Shown here: positions 32,518 to 39,684 of the stretch, piece by piece
How positions within the stretch are numbered: position 1 is the stretch's first letter
Layout: each line of letters begins with the position of its first letter
From: Acidimicrobiia bacterium
GTDB taxonomy: Bacteria; Actinomycetota; Acidimicrobiia; Acidimicrobiales; Aldehydirespiratoraceae
Direction: 5' to 3'
Assembly (NCBI GenBank): GCA_021296315.1
Contig: JAGWAO010000010.1
Coordinates: 3,762 to 56,708, forward strand
Length of the DNA: 52,947 nt
The notes under the pieces: model-generated
Seen by the model: only the letters and a program-made list of their open reading frames with translations
Database searches by the model: none
Told to the model about the DNA's origin: nothing
Position numbers and translations under genes: made by a program

Positions 32518-33837
32518 TCAAGCCCGAGGGCCGAGCCTACCGCCGCCGTCGTCGTGGTCGAAGAAGGCAGCCATGGCCGCGTCCCCGTCGGGCAGGGGCG
32601 CATCGCTGCTGACCACCTGCCGGAGCTGTTCGATGAACTCGTCGTCCTCCTCCGCGTCCATGTCGAAGAGTTCGGGGCTGTCAACGCCGAAGGGCATGGT
32701 CGCCGGTCCGGCAGAAGCGACCTCGTCGCCGCGGAGGGAGTCGTCCGGCTCCCGGCTTGCCGAACCGTTGCCACCCGCTGAGGGCTCCAACCGGATCACA
32801 TCCGACGCGACAGGCTCAGGCTCCGCGGTGTCGATGTCCTCCGATGGATCGTGCTCGGCCTCATCGGCCCACTCGACCACGGGCAGATCGGGCACAGTGC
32901 CGGCATCAACGGCGCCTGCGGGCCGAGCTTCTTCAAGGGCGCCCCCAGGCGCTCGAGCGGTGCCCTCTGAAGCCGGCAGGAACTCGAGAGCGGGCCCTCC
33001 TGCCGGTTCGGGATCCGCATCGAGGGCTCGATCGACTTGAGTGTCACCGGCAGCACTCGGGGGAGCTTGCTCATCCTCTGAGGCTTCGAGGGCTTCAGCC
33101 CCGTCGCCGCCGGTGCCCGCATCGTCGGCGGCCGCAGCGCGGTCGTCGGCGTCCGCGTCCGCCGCGACCGCGCTCTCCCCGGCCTCGGGCTCGCCGACGG
33201 ATTCGGTGATGCCGGTGACTGGCTCGAACTTCTCGGCGAAGGACTGGAACGAGACCGCGAGGCTGCGGAGCATGTCCCGCTCGCTGTCCAGCCTGGCCTG
33301 GATTTCGGCCACAACCGTCTCCAGTTGGCTCCTGGACGCTTCGAGATCCCGTAGCTCCCCCTGTGCCCGTTCCCGTTCCGAAGCCAGTTCGGTCGCGGCC
33401 GTTCTCTTGGCCTCGGCGATGATGAGCTGGCCGCTCTCCTCAGAGTCGGCCAGCATCCGGGCGGCGCGCTCCTCAGCCGAGCGCAGGCGCTCGTTGGCTG
33501 CCGTCTCGGCTTCGGAGACAGTCTTGGCTGCCCGCTCCTTAGCGGAGTCGGTTATCGACTTCGCTTCGGATCGTGCTTCCGACACGGCCGAGTCGGCGGT
33601 GCGCTGCGCCAGTACGAGCGTTCGTAGAAGCGTCTCGCGGATCTCCGTGCCCCCGTCGTCGCTGCCGGGCTGGGACTCGAGCTGGGCCAAGCGATGCTCG
33701 AGCTCCCCGATCCGATCCTTGGCTTGAGCTGCCGCGCGGTTGACCGTCTTGACGTAGCTGTCCACCTCTTCGTAGTCGTAGCCACGCATCCGCTCGCGGA
33801 ACTTGACCTCGGACGCGAGGTCGCTGAGTGCGTTCAT
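32518..33837 (-). CDS. divIVA: DivIVA-domain coiled-coil protein
   Basis: A 439-residue DivIVA-like protein, related to the polar scaffold Wag31 that marks curved membrane and directs polar or septal growth. The N-terminal membrane-binding module is KFRERMRGYDYEEVDSYVK; residues 40 to about 225 form a long coiled coil rich in Arg, Glu, Ala and Leu (AQAKDRIGELEHRLAQLES and onward). The C-terminal half, unusually long, is acidic and low in complexity (Asp/Glu/Ala/Gly/Pro) and ends with Asp-His-rich residues. Position near sepF, yggT and ftsZ matches actinobacterial order. CATCAT lies seven bases before the ATG. Confidence 0.92.
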   Translation of the reverse strand: MNALSDLASEVKFRERMRGYDYEEVDSYVKTVNRAAAQAKDRIGELEHRLAQLESQPGSDDGGTEIRETLLRTLVLAQRTADSAVSEARSEAKSITDSAKERAAKTVSEAETAANERLRSAEERAARMLADSEESGQLIIAEAKRTAATELASERERAQGELRDLEASRSQLETVVAEIQARLDSERDMLRSLAVSFQSFAEKFEPVTGITESVGEPEAGESAVAADADADDRAAAADDAGTGGDGAEALEASEDEQAPPSAAGDTQVDRALDADPEPAGGPALEFLPASEGTARAPGGALEEARPAGAVDAGTVPDLPVVEWADEAEHDPSEDIDTAEPEPVASDVIRLEPSAGGNGSASREPDDSLRGDEVASAGPATMPFGVDSPELFDMDAEEDDEFIEQLRQVVSSDAPLPDGDAAMAAFFDHDDGGGRLGPRA

Positions 33838-33880
33838 GCGGGCGATGATGCCACGGCCACCGTCCCGGTTGGTGGATGCC

Positions 33881-33921
33881 CAGGGCCCGAGCGGCCCGTG
33901 AGCGCAGCGAACAGGAGCGGG
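33881..33921 (+). repeat. dispersed intergenic repeat, copy 5
   Basis: Core only, without a head: CAGGGCCCGAGCGGCCC to AACAGGAGCGGG, in the yggT-divIVA spacer and opposite to their direction. Confidence 0.85.
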
Positions 33922-33937
33922 AACCACCGACGGCTCC

Positions 33938-33965
33938 GGCCGGACGGTGGCGCCACCGTCCGGCC
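33938..33965. terminator. 28-bp perfect palindrome after yggT
   Basis: GGCCGGACGGTGGC is followed at once by its exact complement, GCCACCGTCCGGCC. In RNA this gives a 12-bp stem with a four-base loop, only eight bases past the yggT stop. No T-run follows on the minus strand, so it may end transcription by a different route, block 3' decay, or bind a protein. Confidence 0.65.
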
Positions 33966-33973
33966 CGCAGTGG

Positions 33974-34228
33974 CTAGCAGATGATTCTCTGGAGGATGGC
34001 GATACCGAAGATCACGATCACCGGCGAGAAGTCGAGGGCCATGCCGCCGAACCGTGCCGCGGGCAGCATGCGCCGCACCGGCTTCATGACCGGGTCGGTC
34101 ACCGTGTAGAGGAACCCGGCGACGGTGGCCATCGCGCCGTTGGGGTTGAGGGGAAACCAACTCAGCAGCACGCGACCGAAGATCGCGAACAGGTACAGGG
34201 ACAGCAGCAGGCAGAGGATCCCGAGCAC
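33974..34228 (-). CDS. YggT-family membrane protein
   Basis: An 84-residue membrane protein with two hydrophobic segments (about residues 1-24 and 62-84) and the family core FGRVLLSWFPLNPNG and DPVMKPVRRMLPAAR. YggT proteins lie beside sepF and divIVA in many Gram-positives; they have been linked to osmotic tolerance and division but the mechanism is unknown. GTG start. A dispersed repeat in the spacer separates it from sepF. Confidence 0.9.
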   Translation of the reverse strand: MLGILCLLLSLYLFAIFGRVLLSWFPLNPNGAMATVAGFLYTVTDPVMKPVRRMLPAARFGGMALDFSPVIVIFGIAILQRIIC

Positions 34229-34233
34229 CTATT

Positions 34234-34282
34234 CCCCGCTCTTGTTCGCTGAGCTCACGGGCCGCTCGGGCCACGGCCTCGC
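34234..34282 (-). repeat. dispersed intergenic repeat, copy 6
   Basis: Core in reverse orientation (CCCGCTCTTGTTCGCTGAGC at 34235 to GCCTCGC), between sepF and yggT. Confidence 0.85.
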
Positions 34283-34345
34283 TGAGCACCCGCCGGTATC
34301 CGCGTCATCTGCGGTCCATCCGCTCGGTCTCGTCTCACGGTGTGT

Positions 34346-34903
34346 TCAGGGGCGCTTGCGACGGGCGGCACCTCGCGACACCTCCACATCGGCCGGGGTC
34401 AGCAGGTACACCTGGTCGGCGACGCGGTCCATCTTGCCGCCCATCGCGTAGCAGAGGCCGCTGGAGAAGTCCACGAGGCGACGTCTCAGATCCCGGTCGA
34501 CCGCTTGAAGATTCACGATCACGGGCTGGCCCGACTTGAACCGGTCCCCGATCTCCTGGGCGTCATTGAAAGCGTCGGGGGAGACGGCGTGCGGCTTCAT
34601 CGTCTTGGAGGGCATCGAATGCACGATCCGCACCGAGCTGTCGGCGTCGGGGTCGTCCATGTGTGCCCCATCCTCGCCCGACGCGAGGCTGATGGGTCGG
34701 ACGGTCCGGCCCAGTACGGTGCTGTCCGGGGCTGAGCCCGACGCGACGGACACGCCTTGCCCGGGGACGGTCTCGGCTCCGGCCGGATAGCGGCCCGGCG
34801 TTGCGACCGGGGGTTGATGCGGGCGGATCGGGTCTTCGTAGCCCTCGTAGTGCTCGTCGGGCCCGAGCCCGAGGTAGATCATCGCCTTCTTCAGCATCGA
34901 CAT
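34346..34903 (-). CDS. sepF: cell division protein SepF
   Basis: A 185-residue SepF, which polymerises under the membrane and anchors FtsZ. The N-terminal amphipathic helix MSMLKKAMIYLGLG binds membrane; an acidic, Pro-rich linker follows (to about 95), then the core RIVHSMPSKTMKPHAVSPDAF, AQEIGDRFKSGQPVIVNLQAVDRDLRRRLVDFSSGLCYAMGG and VYLLTPADVEVS. It probably takes over the FtsZ-anchoring role, since ftsA is missing from the cluster (inference). AAGGAG (34909-34914) sits five bases before the ATG, with TAAAGT (34921-34926) as -10. Confidence 0.95.
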   Translation of the reverse strand: MSMLKKAMIYLGLGPDEHYEGYEDPIRPHQPPVATPGRYPAGAETVPGQGVSVASGSAPDSTVLGRTVRPISLASGEDGAHMDDPDADSSVRIVHSMPSKTMKPHAVSPDAFNDAQEIGDRFKSGQPVIVNLQAVDRDLRRRLVDFSSGLCYAMGGKMDRVADQVYLLTPADVEVSRGAARRKRP

Positions 34904-34920
34904 CGTCGCTCCTTGAGCAG

Positions 34921-34926
34921 ACTTTA
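34921..34926 (-). promoter_or_regulatory. -10 box for sepF
   Basis: TAAAGT on the minus strand, about 17 bases before the sepF ATG and just ahead of its AAGGAG site. No clear -35. Confidence 0.4.
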
Positions 34927-34979
34927 GCGCGTCACGCCCGTCATCGATTCTCCGGTGGTGCGTGTCATTGTGGCACGGT

Positions 34980-35078
34980 CAGAGGCCGAGCGGATCGACC
35001 ATGATTGACCGGGGTATTGCGAATCGGCGAGCGAGGCCGTGGCCCGAGCGGCCCGTGAGCGCAGCGAACAAGAGCGGG
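34980..35078 (+). repeat. dispersed intergenic repeat, copy 7
   Basis: A full copy: head CAGAGGCCGAGCGG at 34980-34993, 50-bp spacer, core GTGGCCCGAGCGGCCCGTGA at 35039-35058 and tail to 35078. It separates sepF from yggS and is the best copy for defining the family. Confidence 0.9.
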
Positions 35079-35106
35079 AGTGGCACCGCTGTGACGCGAC
35101 CGGCTG

Positions 35107-35796
35107 TCAGCTGCTTGCGCTCGCTCTCAGCGCACCGCGGCGGGGACGTTCGCCGAAGAGGCTCCTCCCGATTCGCACCATCGTCGCGCCCTCGGCCACC
35201 GCGACCTCGAGATCGTCGGTCATGCCCATCGAGCAGTGGCGGAGGCCGAGAGTGTCGACCATCTGCCGCAGCGACCTGAAGCTGCTTCGAGCCCCCTCGG
35301 GTGGCCCGAGCGTCCCGATGCCCATCAGGCCAACCAGGTCCAGCCCCGCGTCGGCGACTACGGAGGCCAGTTGCTCTGCCTCCGCGGCCCGGCAGCCCCC
35401 CTTGGACTCATCTGAGGAGATGTTCACCTGAATCATCACTTCCGCCCCCGGGGCGCGACGACCGATCTCACGGGCCAGCTCCGGTCGGTCAACCGTCTGC
35501 CACACGTCGACGCAACCGGCCAGCATCTTGACCTTGTTGCGCTGCAGGTGTCCGACGAAGTGGACCCGGGGTCTGGGCACGGCGGTCACCCCGGTCAGCT
35601 TGGCCAGGAACTCTTGGGCGTAGTTCTCTCCGATGTGGCCGATACCGCATGCGGCTGCGGCATCGATGGCCCATGAGTCGAGCGCCTTTGTGACCGCGAT
35701 CACGGTGACGTCATGGTCTGCAGCACGGGCGATTCGCGCTTGCACGGCCTCGTAGCGCTCGCCGATGGCGGCCACGGTTCGCGGCGACACGCTCAT
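35107..35796 (-). CDS. YggS-family pyridoxal-phosphate homeostasis protein
   Basis: A 229-residue PLP-binding protein of the YggS/PROSC (PLPBP) family that buffers free pyridoxal phosphate and affects amino-acid balance. The cofactor lysine lies in VTVIAVTKALDS, with GIGHIGENYAQEF, HFVGHLQRNKVKML, VNISSDESKGGC, LVGLMGIGTLGP and MGMTDDLEVAVAEGATMVRIGRSLFG. The ATG overlaps the pgeF stop (ATGA). The frame is open upstream, but that part is a shadow of pgeF. Confidence 0.94.
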   Translation of the reverse strand: MSVSPRTVAAIGERYEAVQARIARAADHDVTVIAVTKALDSWAIDAAAACGIGHIGENYAQEFLAKLTGVTAVPRPRVHFVGHLQRNKVKMLAGCVDVWQTVDRPELAREIGRRAPGAEVMIQVNISSDESKGGCRAAEAEQLASVVADAGLDLVGLMGIGTLGPPEGARSSFRSLRQMVDTLGLRHCSMGMTDDLEVAVAEGATMVRIGRSLFGERPRRGALRASASS

Positions 35797-36503
35797 ACGC
35801 GTTCCAATCGGACTGTGGTCGCTTGTCTGGCCAGTTCGCCGCGGACCCGGTGCGAGAAGAAGCACTCGTGGGAGGTGTCGAATCCCAGATCCTCGACGTC
35901 GCTGACGCCAACTGTGCGCAGGGCTTCCCGCACCGCCAAGACGAGATCGAGCGCGGGCGCGCCCCAGGAGGTGACGCCAGCGACATCGCGGCGAACCGCA
36001 CCCCTCACCGCGGCGAGCTCAGCCGGGCCGAACTCGTATACGGAGGCTCTGATCACCGGCCCCACCACCGCTCGTAGGCCGGCGCCGCCCGGGTCTGGTG
36101 TCAGGCTGCGCAAAGCCTGAACGACCTCGCTGAGTACGCCGGCCACGATGCCTCGCCATCCGGCGTGGGCCACACCCGCTGCGCCGTTGCCCACCACGAC
36201 AACCGGCGCGCAATCGGCCGTGTGCAGGGCGAGTACCGCCTCAGGCACGGCGGTCACCGCGCCGTCGGCCACGGATCCCGCACCGCCGCCCGGTTCGGTC
36301 ACCACCACGACGTCGGCACCGTGGACCTGCTCGAGCCACGTCCACTCCCCGACCATCAACCCCTGGCGCCTGCGCTCGAGGCGGCGGCGGTGATCGGTGC
36401 TCGGATCCGGTTCGGTGACGCAGCGAAAGTCGCCGTCGGATCTCTGGGAGCAGCGGACCCTGGCGACCAGTCCCTCGCCCGCGGGCACCAGCCGCTCGAT
36501 CAT
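35793..36503 (-). CDS. pgeF: peptidoglycan editing factor (laccase-domain, YfiH family)
   Basis: A 236-residue zinc protein of the YfiH/PgeF family, linked to removing L-Ser mis-incorporated into peptidoglycan stem peptides and also showing purine nucleoside phosphorylase activity in some members. EQVHGADVVVV, LHTADCAPVVVV, GVAHAGWRGIVAGVL and DTSHECFFSHR contain the metal ligands (His and Cys). Its usual place is directly after ftsZ, as here. GGGAG lies four bases before the ATG. Confidence 0.93.
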   Translation of the reverse strand: MIERLVPAGEGLVARVRCSQRSDGDFRCVTEPDPSTDHRRRLERRRQGLMVGEWTWLEQVHGADVVVVTEPGGGAGSVADGAVTAVPEAVLALHTADCAPVVVVGNGAAGVAHAGWRGIVAGVLSEVVQALRSLTPDPGGAGLRAVVGPVIRASVYEFGPAELAAVRGAVRRDVAGVTSWGAPALDLVLAVREALRTVGVSDVEDLGFDTSHECFFSHRVRGELARQATTVRLERV

Positions 36504-36558
36504 GCGGCTCCCGCTCGAGGACCCAACTACCGGCGGCCGGACCGCTCGGCCTCTGGGC

Positions 36559-37686
36559 TCATCTCAGGAAGTCGGGAACATCGAACTCGTCGTTGAGGTC
36601 GACGCCGACTGGCGCGTCCGAGTGTTCGCCGGTAGCGAAGACGTCAGCGATCTGCATGGCGTCGGAGGAGCCGGCTCGCGTGGCTGGACGGCTCTCCCGC
36701 CGCGTCCGGCGCTGGTTGCCGCTGCCCCCGTAGCTCTGCCGGTCGCCCTCGAAGCCCGCGGCTATCACCGTGACCCTGACCTCGTCCTCGAGCGCGTCGT
36801 CGATCACCGTTCCGAAGATGATGTTGGCGTCCTGGTGAGCAACGGACCGCACAACCTCGGCCGCTTCGTTCACTTCCATCAGACCGAGGTTCGAGGCGCC
36901 TGAGATATTGAGCAGCACGCCTTGGGACCGGTCGATCGAGGACTCCAGCAGCGGGCTGGAGATAGCAGCCCGTGCCGCGGCAACGGCCCGTCCCTCGCCG
37001 CTGGCCGCTCCCATGCCCATGAGGGCGCTGCCCGCTTCGGTCAGCACGGTCCGGACGTCGGCAAAGTCCGTGTTGATGAGTCCGGGGGTGGTGATGAGGC
37101 TGGTTATCCCCCCGACACCCTGCATCAGGACCTCGTCGGCCATACGGAAGGCGTTGAGCATGGAGGTCTTCTCGTCGGCGATCGCGATCAGGCGATCGTT
37201 GGGGATGACGATCAGGGTGTCGACCTTGTCCTTGAGTCGCTGGATGCCCTCCTCCGCCTGCACCGAACGGCGGGCTCCCTCGAAGGTGAACGGGCGTGTC
37301 ACCACTCCGATCGTGAGCGCGCCGGAACTCTTGGCCACTTCGGCGACCACCGGAGCGGCGCCGGTGCCGGTACCGCCGCCCTTGCCCACGGTGATGAACA
37401 CCATGTCCGATCCGTTGAGAGCCTCGCGGATCTCGTCGATGTGTTCTTCGGCCGCCTGCTTGCCGACCTCTGGATTGCTGCCCGCCCCCAGGCCTCGCGT
37501 CAAGTTCTGCCCGAGGTCGATCCTGACGTCGGCGTCGCTCATGGCCAGAGCCTGCGCATCGGTGTTGGCCGCGATGAACTCGACGCCCCGCAGGCCGGCA
37601 TCGATCATGCGGTTGACGGCGTTGACGCCACCGCCTCCGACTCCGATCACCCTTATGACGGCGAGGTAGTTGTGAGGATCGGCCAT
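36559..37686 (-). CDS. ftsZ: cell division GTPase FtsZ
   Basis: A 375-residue tubulin homologue forming the Z ring. The nucleotide loop [14 protein letters not shown], the tubulin signature [17 protein letters not shown] (about residue 104), and the T7 catalytic loop with [10 protein letters not shown] are intact; a Gly-Ser-Arg linker (about 318-350) leads to the C-terminal anchor peptide [10 protein letters not shown], the site bound by SepF. GGGAGGT (37697-37703) stands ten bases before the ATG, with TAAGAT (37724-37729) as likely -10. Confidence 0.97.
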   Translation of the reverse strand: MADPHNYLAVIRVIGVGGGGVNAVNRMIDAGLRGVEFIAANTDAQALAMSDADVRIDLGQNLTRGLGAGSNPEVGKQAAEEHIDEIREALNGSDMVFITVGKGGGTGTGAAPVVAEVAKSSGALTIGVVTRPFTFEGARRSVQAEEGIQRLKDKVDTLIVIPNDRLIAIADEKTSMLNAFRMADEVLMQGVGGITSLITTPGLINTDFADVRTVLTEAGSALMGMGAASGEGRAVAAARAAISSPLLESSIDRSQGVLLNISGASNLGLMEVNEAAEVVRSVAHQDANIIFGTVIDDALEDEVRVTVIAAGFEGDRQSYGGSGNQRRTRRESRPATRAGSSDAMQIADVFATGEHSDAPVGVDLNDEFDVPDFLR

Positions 37687-37723
37687 CGCTGCGTCAACCT
37701 CCCTGGCATTGAACCTTCACTGC

Positions 37724-37729
37724 ATCTTA
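37724..37729 (-). promoter_or_regulatory. -10 box for ftsZ
   Basis: TAAGAT on the minus strand about 38 bases before the ftsZ ATG. No convincing -35. This gives ftsZ its own promoter inside the division operon, as is common. Confidence 0.4.
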
Positions 37730-37763
37730 GGGCAGACAACCGCGATGTCGGCCCTCGGGGCGC

Positions 37764-37886
37764 GCTCATGCTCGCTTCGCTCACGGGCCGCTCGGGCCCG
37801 GGCCTCGCTACCCGCTCGGCCGGGGCCCGCTCATGCTCGCTTCGCTCACGGGCCGCTCGGGCCCGGGCCTCGCTACCCGCTCGGCC
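37764..37886 (-). repeat. dispersed intergenic repeat, copies 8 and 9 in exact tandem
   Basis: Two identical 58-bp units at 37764-37821 and 37829-37886, 65 bp apart, form the compact version of the family: the head (GCTCGGCC in this orientation) is joined to the core by only a few bases, and the tail reads GCTCATGCTCGCTTC. They occupy much of the 227-bp spacer between ftsQ and ftsZ. The exact identity points to a recent duplication. Confidence 0.92.
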
Positions 37887-37913
37887 TTCAGGGTCTGAAC
37901 GGATGCTCTAGGG

Positions 37914-38687
37914 TCAGCAGGGGCGGTGGCGGGTCACGGTGGCGATGTCGGGCATGGTCACGTCGATGATGGTGACGCACTGCAGATCAGCGGTCGCCAG
38001 CAGCGCTCGCAGAGCGCTGATCTTGTCGTCGACCAGGACCGGCTCACCCAGCACGACGGTGGCGCCGCCGACCAGCGTGAGGCCCATCTCGTCGCGGTCC
38101 GTCTCGAGGGTGACGGTGGAGACCCAGGCGCGGAGATCCTCGGGCATGGCCGTGACGACGGCAAGCGGCCCATCCGCGGCCGTGTGAATGTCACCGAGCT
38201 GTCCGGAGAACGGAACCGACACATGGGGCACCGCGGTTGACTCAGACCCCCAGCCGATTGCGTAGCCGTTGGCGTCGATCAGAGCCGTCCGGCCCTCCGA
38301 GGCCGGCACCACGGCAGCCGGCACGCGGGGCTCTACGGCAATGCGCACCGTGGCCGGCCAGTCCCTCCACACCTGCGCCGACCTGACCCAGGGCAACGAC
38401 GCTACGGACCGCTGCACCTCGTCGACGTCGAGGAACAGCATCGGCAGGCCGACCGACACGTTCGAGCTCTTGAGGATCTCGGCGCGGTTGGCGGGATCGG
38501 TGCCGGTGATCGTGATCCGGTCCACGTCCAGCAGAGGCGTGCGGCTGACGCCCCAAGCGGCGGCGGTCGCCAGAGCGATGCCCGACACCACCGCAATGAC
38601 CCGCAGGCGTCGGCGCCCCTGGGCCCTTATCACGGCGATGCGGCGTGCCTTCATGCGCGGGTCCACAGCCACGGTCCCGGCGCTCAC
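37914..38687 (-). CDS. ftsQ: cell division protein FtsQ (DivIB)
   Basis: A 257-residue bitopic division protein. A basic cytoplasmic tail of about 35 residues, one membrane helix (VIAVVSGIALATAAAWGV), an extracytoplasmic POTRA domain (RTPLLDVDRITITGTDPANR, about 48-120) and a beta domain with SLPWVRSAQVWRDWPATVRIAVEPRVPAAVV. FtsQ binds FtsB/L and holds the divisome core together. The GTG overlaps the murB stop. Length is in range. Confidence 0.92.
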   Translation of the reverse strand: MSAGTVAVDPRMKARRIAVIRAQGRRRLRVIAVVSGIALATAAAWGVSRTPLLDVDRITITGTDPANRAEILKSSNVSVGLPMLFLDVDEVQRSVASLPWVRSAQVWRDWPATVRIAVEPRVPAAVVPASEGRTALIDANGYAIGWGSESTAVPHVSVPFSGQLGDIHTAADGPLAVVTAMPEDLRAWVSTVTLETDRDEMGLTLVGGATVVLGEPVLVDDKISALRALLATADLQCVTIIDVTMPDIATVTRHRPC

Positions 38688-39643
38688 GGCAGCTCCCAGG
38701 GTTCGAATCCCACGAGGTGGGTCTCCGCCGACAGCTCGACGCCGTGGGCGTCCCTGACACGGCGGCGCACCTCGCGCATCACTGCGACGATGTCTGAGGC
38801 TTGCCCTCCCTCATCGGACTGGATGAAGTTGGCGTGCTTCGCAGAGACCTCGGCCGTGCCGATGCGCAGGCCCTTGGCGCCGGCGGACTCGATGAGCTCG
38901 CCGGCGGCCGCATGCTCGGGATTGGTGAACACTGACCCGGCGTTGCGCCCGCCCGGCTGGTTGGCCCGGCGCCAGTGAACTATCTCGGTCAGGCCGGATC
39001 GGGAGGTCTCACGATCCCCAAACCTCAACTTCAGCCTTACCGAGGCGACTACCTGATGGGCAGCGATGCTGCTGGTGCGGTATCCCAGTTGGAGATCGGC
39101 CGCGGCCCGCACGGTGGTGTCCCCACGGTGCAGATCAACGGTGACCGCGTCGATGAGCGGCTCGGACATGTCCGAGCCGTGACCGCCCGCGTTCATCCTC
39201 ACTGCTCCGCCCACGGTGCCGGGCACCCCTACGGCCCACTCGAAGCCGGTGAGCCCGGCCTCGACCGAGGCGCGGGCGACCACGGGAAGCAGGGCGCCCC
39301 CGGAGGCGCCGACCGTTGGGCCGTCGATGTCGAATCGCGTCAGCCGGGATTCCAGGGCGACGGCCAGGCCGTCGAAGCCGCGGTCGGCCACGAGCAGGTT
39401 GGACCCTCGCCCCACCACGAGCACCGGCACGGGCGGGCCGGCTCCGCCCGCGCCGGAGACGATGGCCGCCAGCATCTCGAGTTCCGCGAGGTCGGCCACG
39501 GCGACGAAGAGCCGGGCCGGCCCGCCGACCCGGTATGTGGTGTGCGAGGCCAGCCCGTAGCCCCTCCTCAGCGACGGCCCCAAAGGCGAGGAGGCCAGTC
39601 GGCGGTCGAGGTCGGCGAGCACATGCTGCACGGCCGCGGTCAC
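38684..39643 (-). CDS. murB: UDP-N-acetylenolpyruvoylglucosamine reductase
   Basis: A 319-residue FAD enzyme reducing enolpyruvyl-UDP-GlcNAc to UDP-MurNAc with NADPH. SHTTYRVGGPARLFV, VVGRGSNLLVADRGFDGLAV, GVPGTVGGAVRMNAGGHG, RRANQPGGRNAGSVFTNP (proton-donor Ser) and AKHANFIQSDEGGQASDIVAVM are present. The GTG overlaps the TGA of a 14-codon relay mini-ORF from murC. A run of five G lies nine bases upstream, a weak ribosome binding site. Confidence 0.95.
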   Translation of the reverse strand: MTAAVQHVLADLDRRLASSPLGPSLRRGYGLASHTTYRVGGPARLFVAVADLAELEMLAAIVSGAGGAGPPVPVLVVGRGSNLLVADRGFDGLAVALESRLTRFDIDGPTVGASGGALLPVVARASVEAGLTGFEWAVGVPGTVGGAVRMNAGGHGSDMSEPLIDAVTVDLHRGDTTVRAAADLQLGYRTSSIAAHQVVASVRLKLRFGDRETSRSGLTEIVHWRRANQPGGRNAGSVFTNPEHAAAGELIESAGAKGLRIGTAEVSAKHANFIQSDEGGQASDIVAVMREVRRRVRDAHGVELSAETHLVGFEPWELP

Positions 39644-39684
39644 GCTACGACCCCCGCATCTCGGGCCTTCGCCGGGATCCTCAC
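39640..39684 (-). other. relay mini-ORF (14 codons) between murC and murB
   Basis: GTG (39682-39684) overlaps the murC TGA and opens MRIPAKARDAGVVA; its TGA (39640-39642) overlaps the murB GTG. It therefore spans the 37-bp gap exactly with a GTGA overlap at both ends. Unlike the hisB-hisH case there is no visible duplication. Confidence 0.5.
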
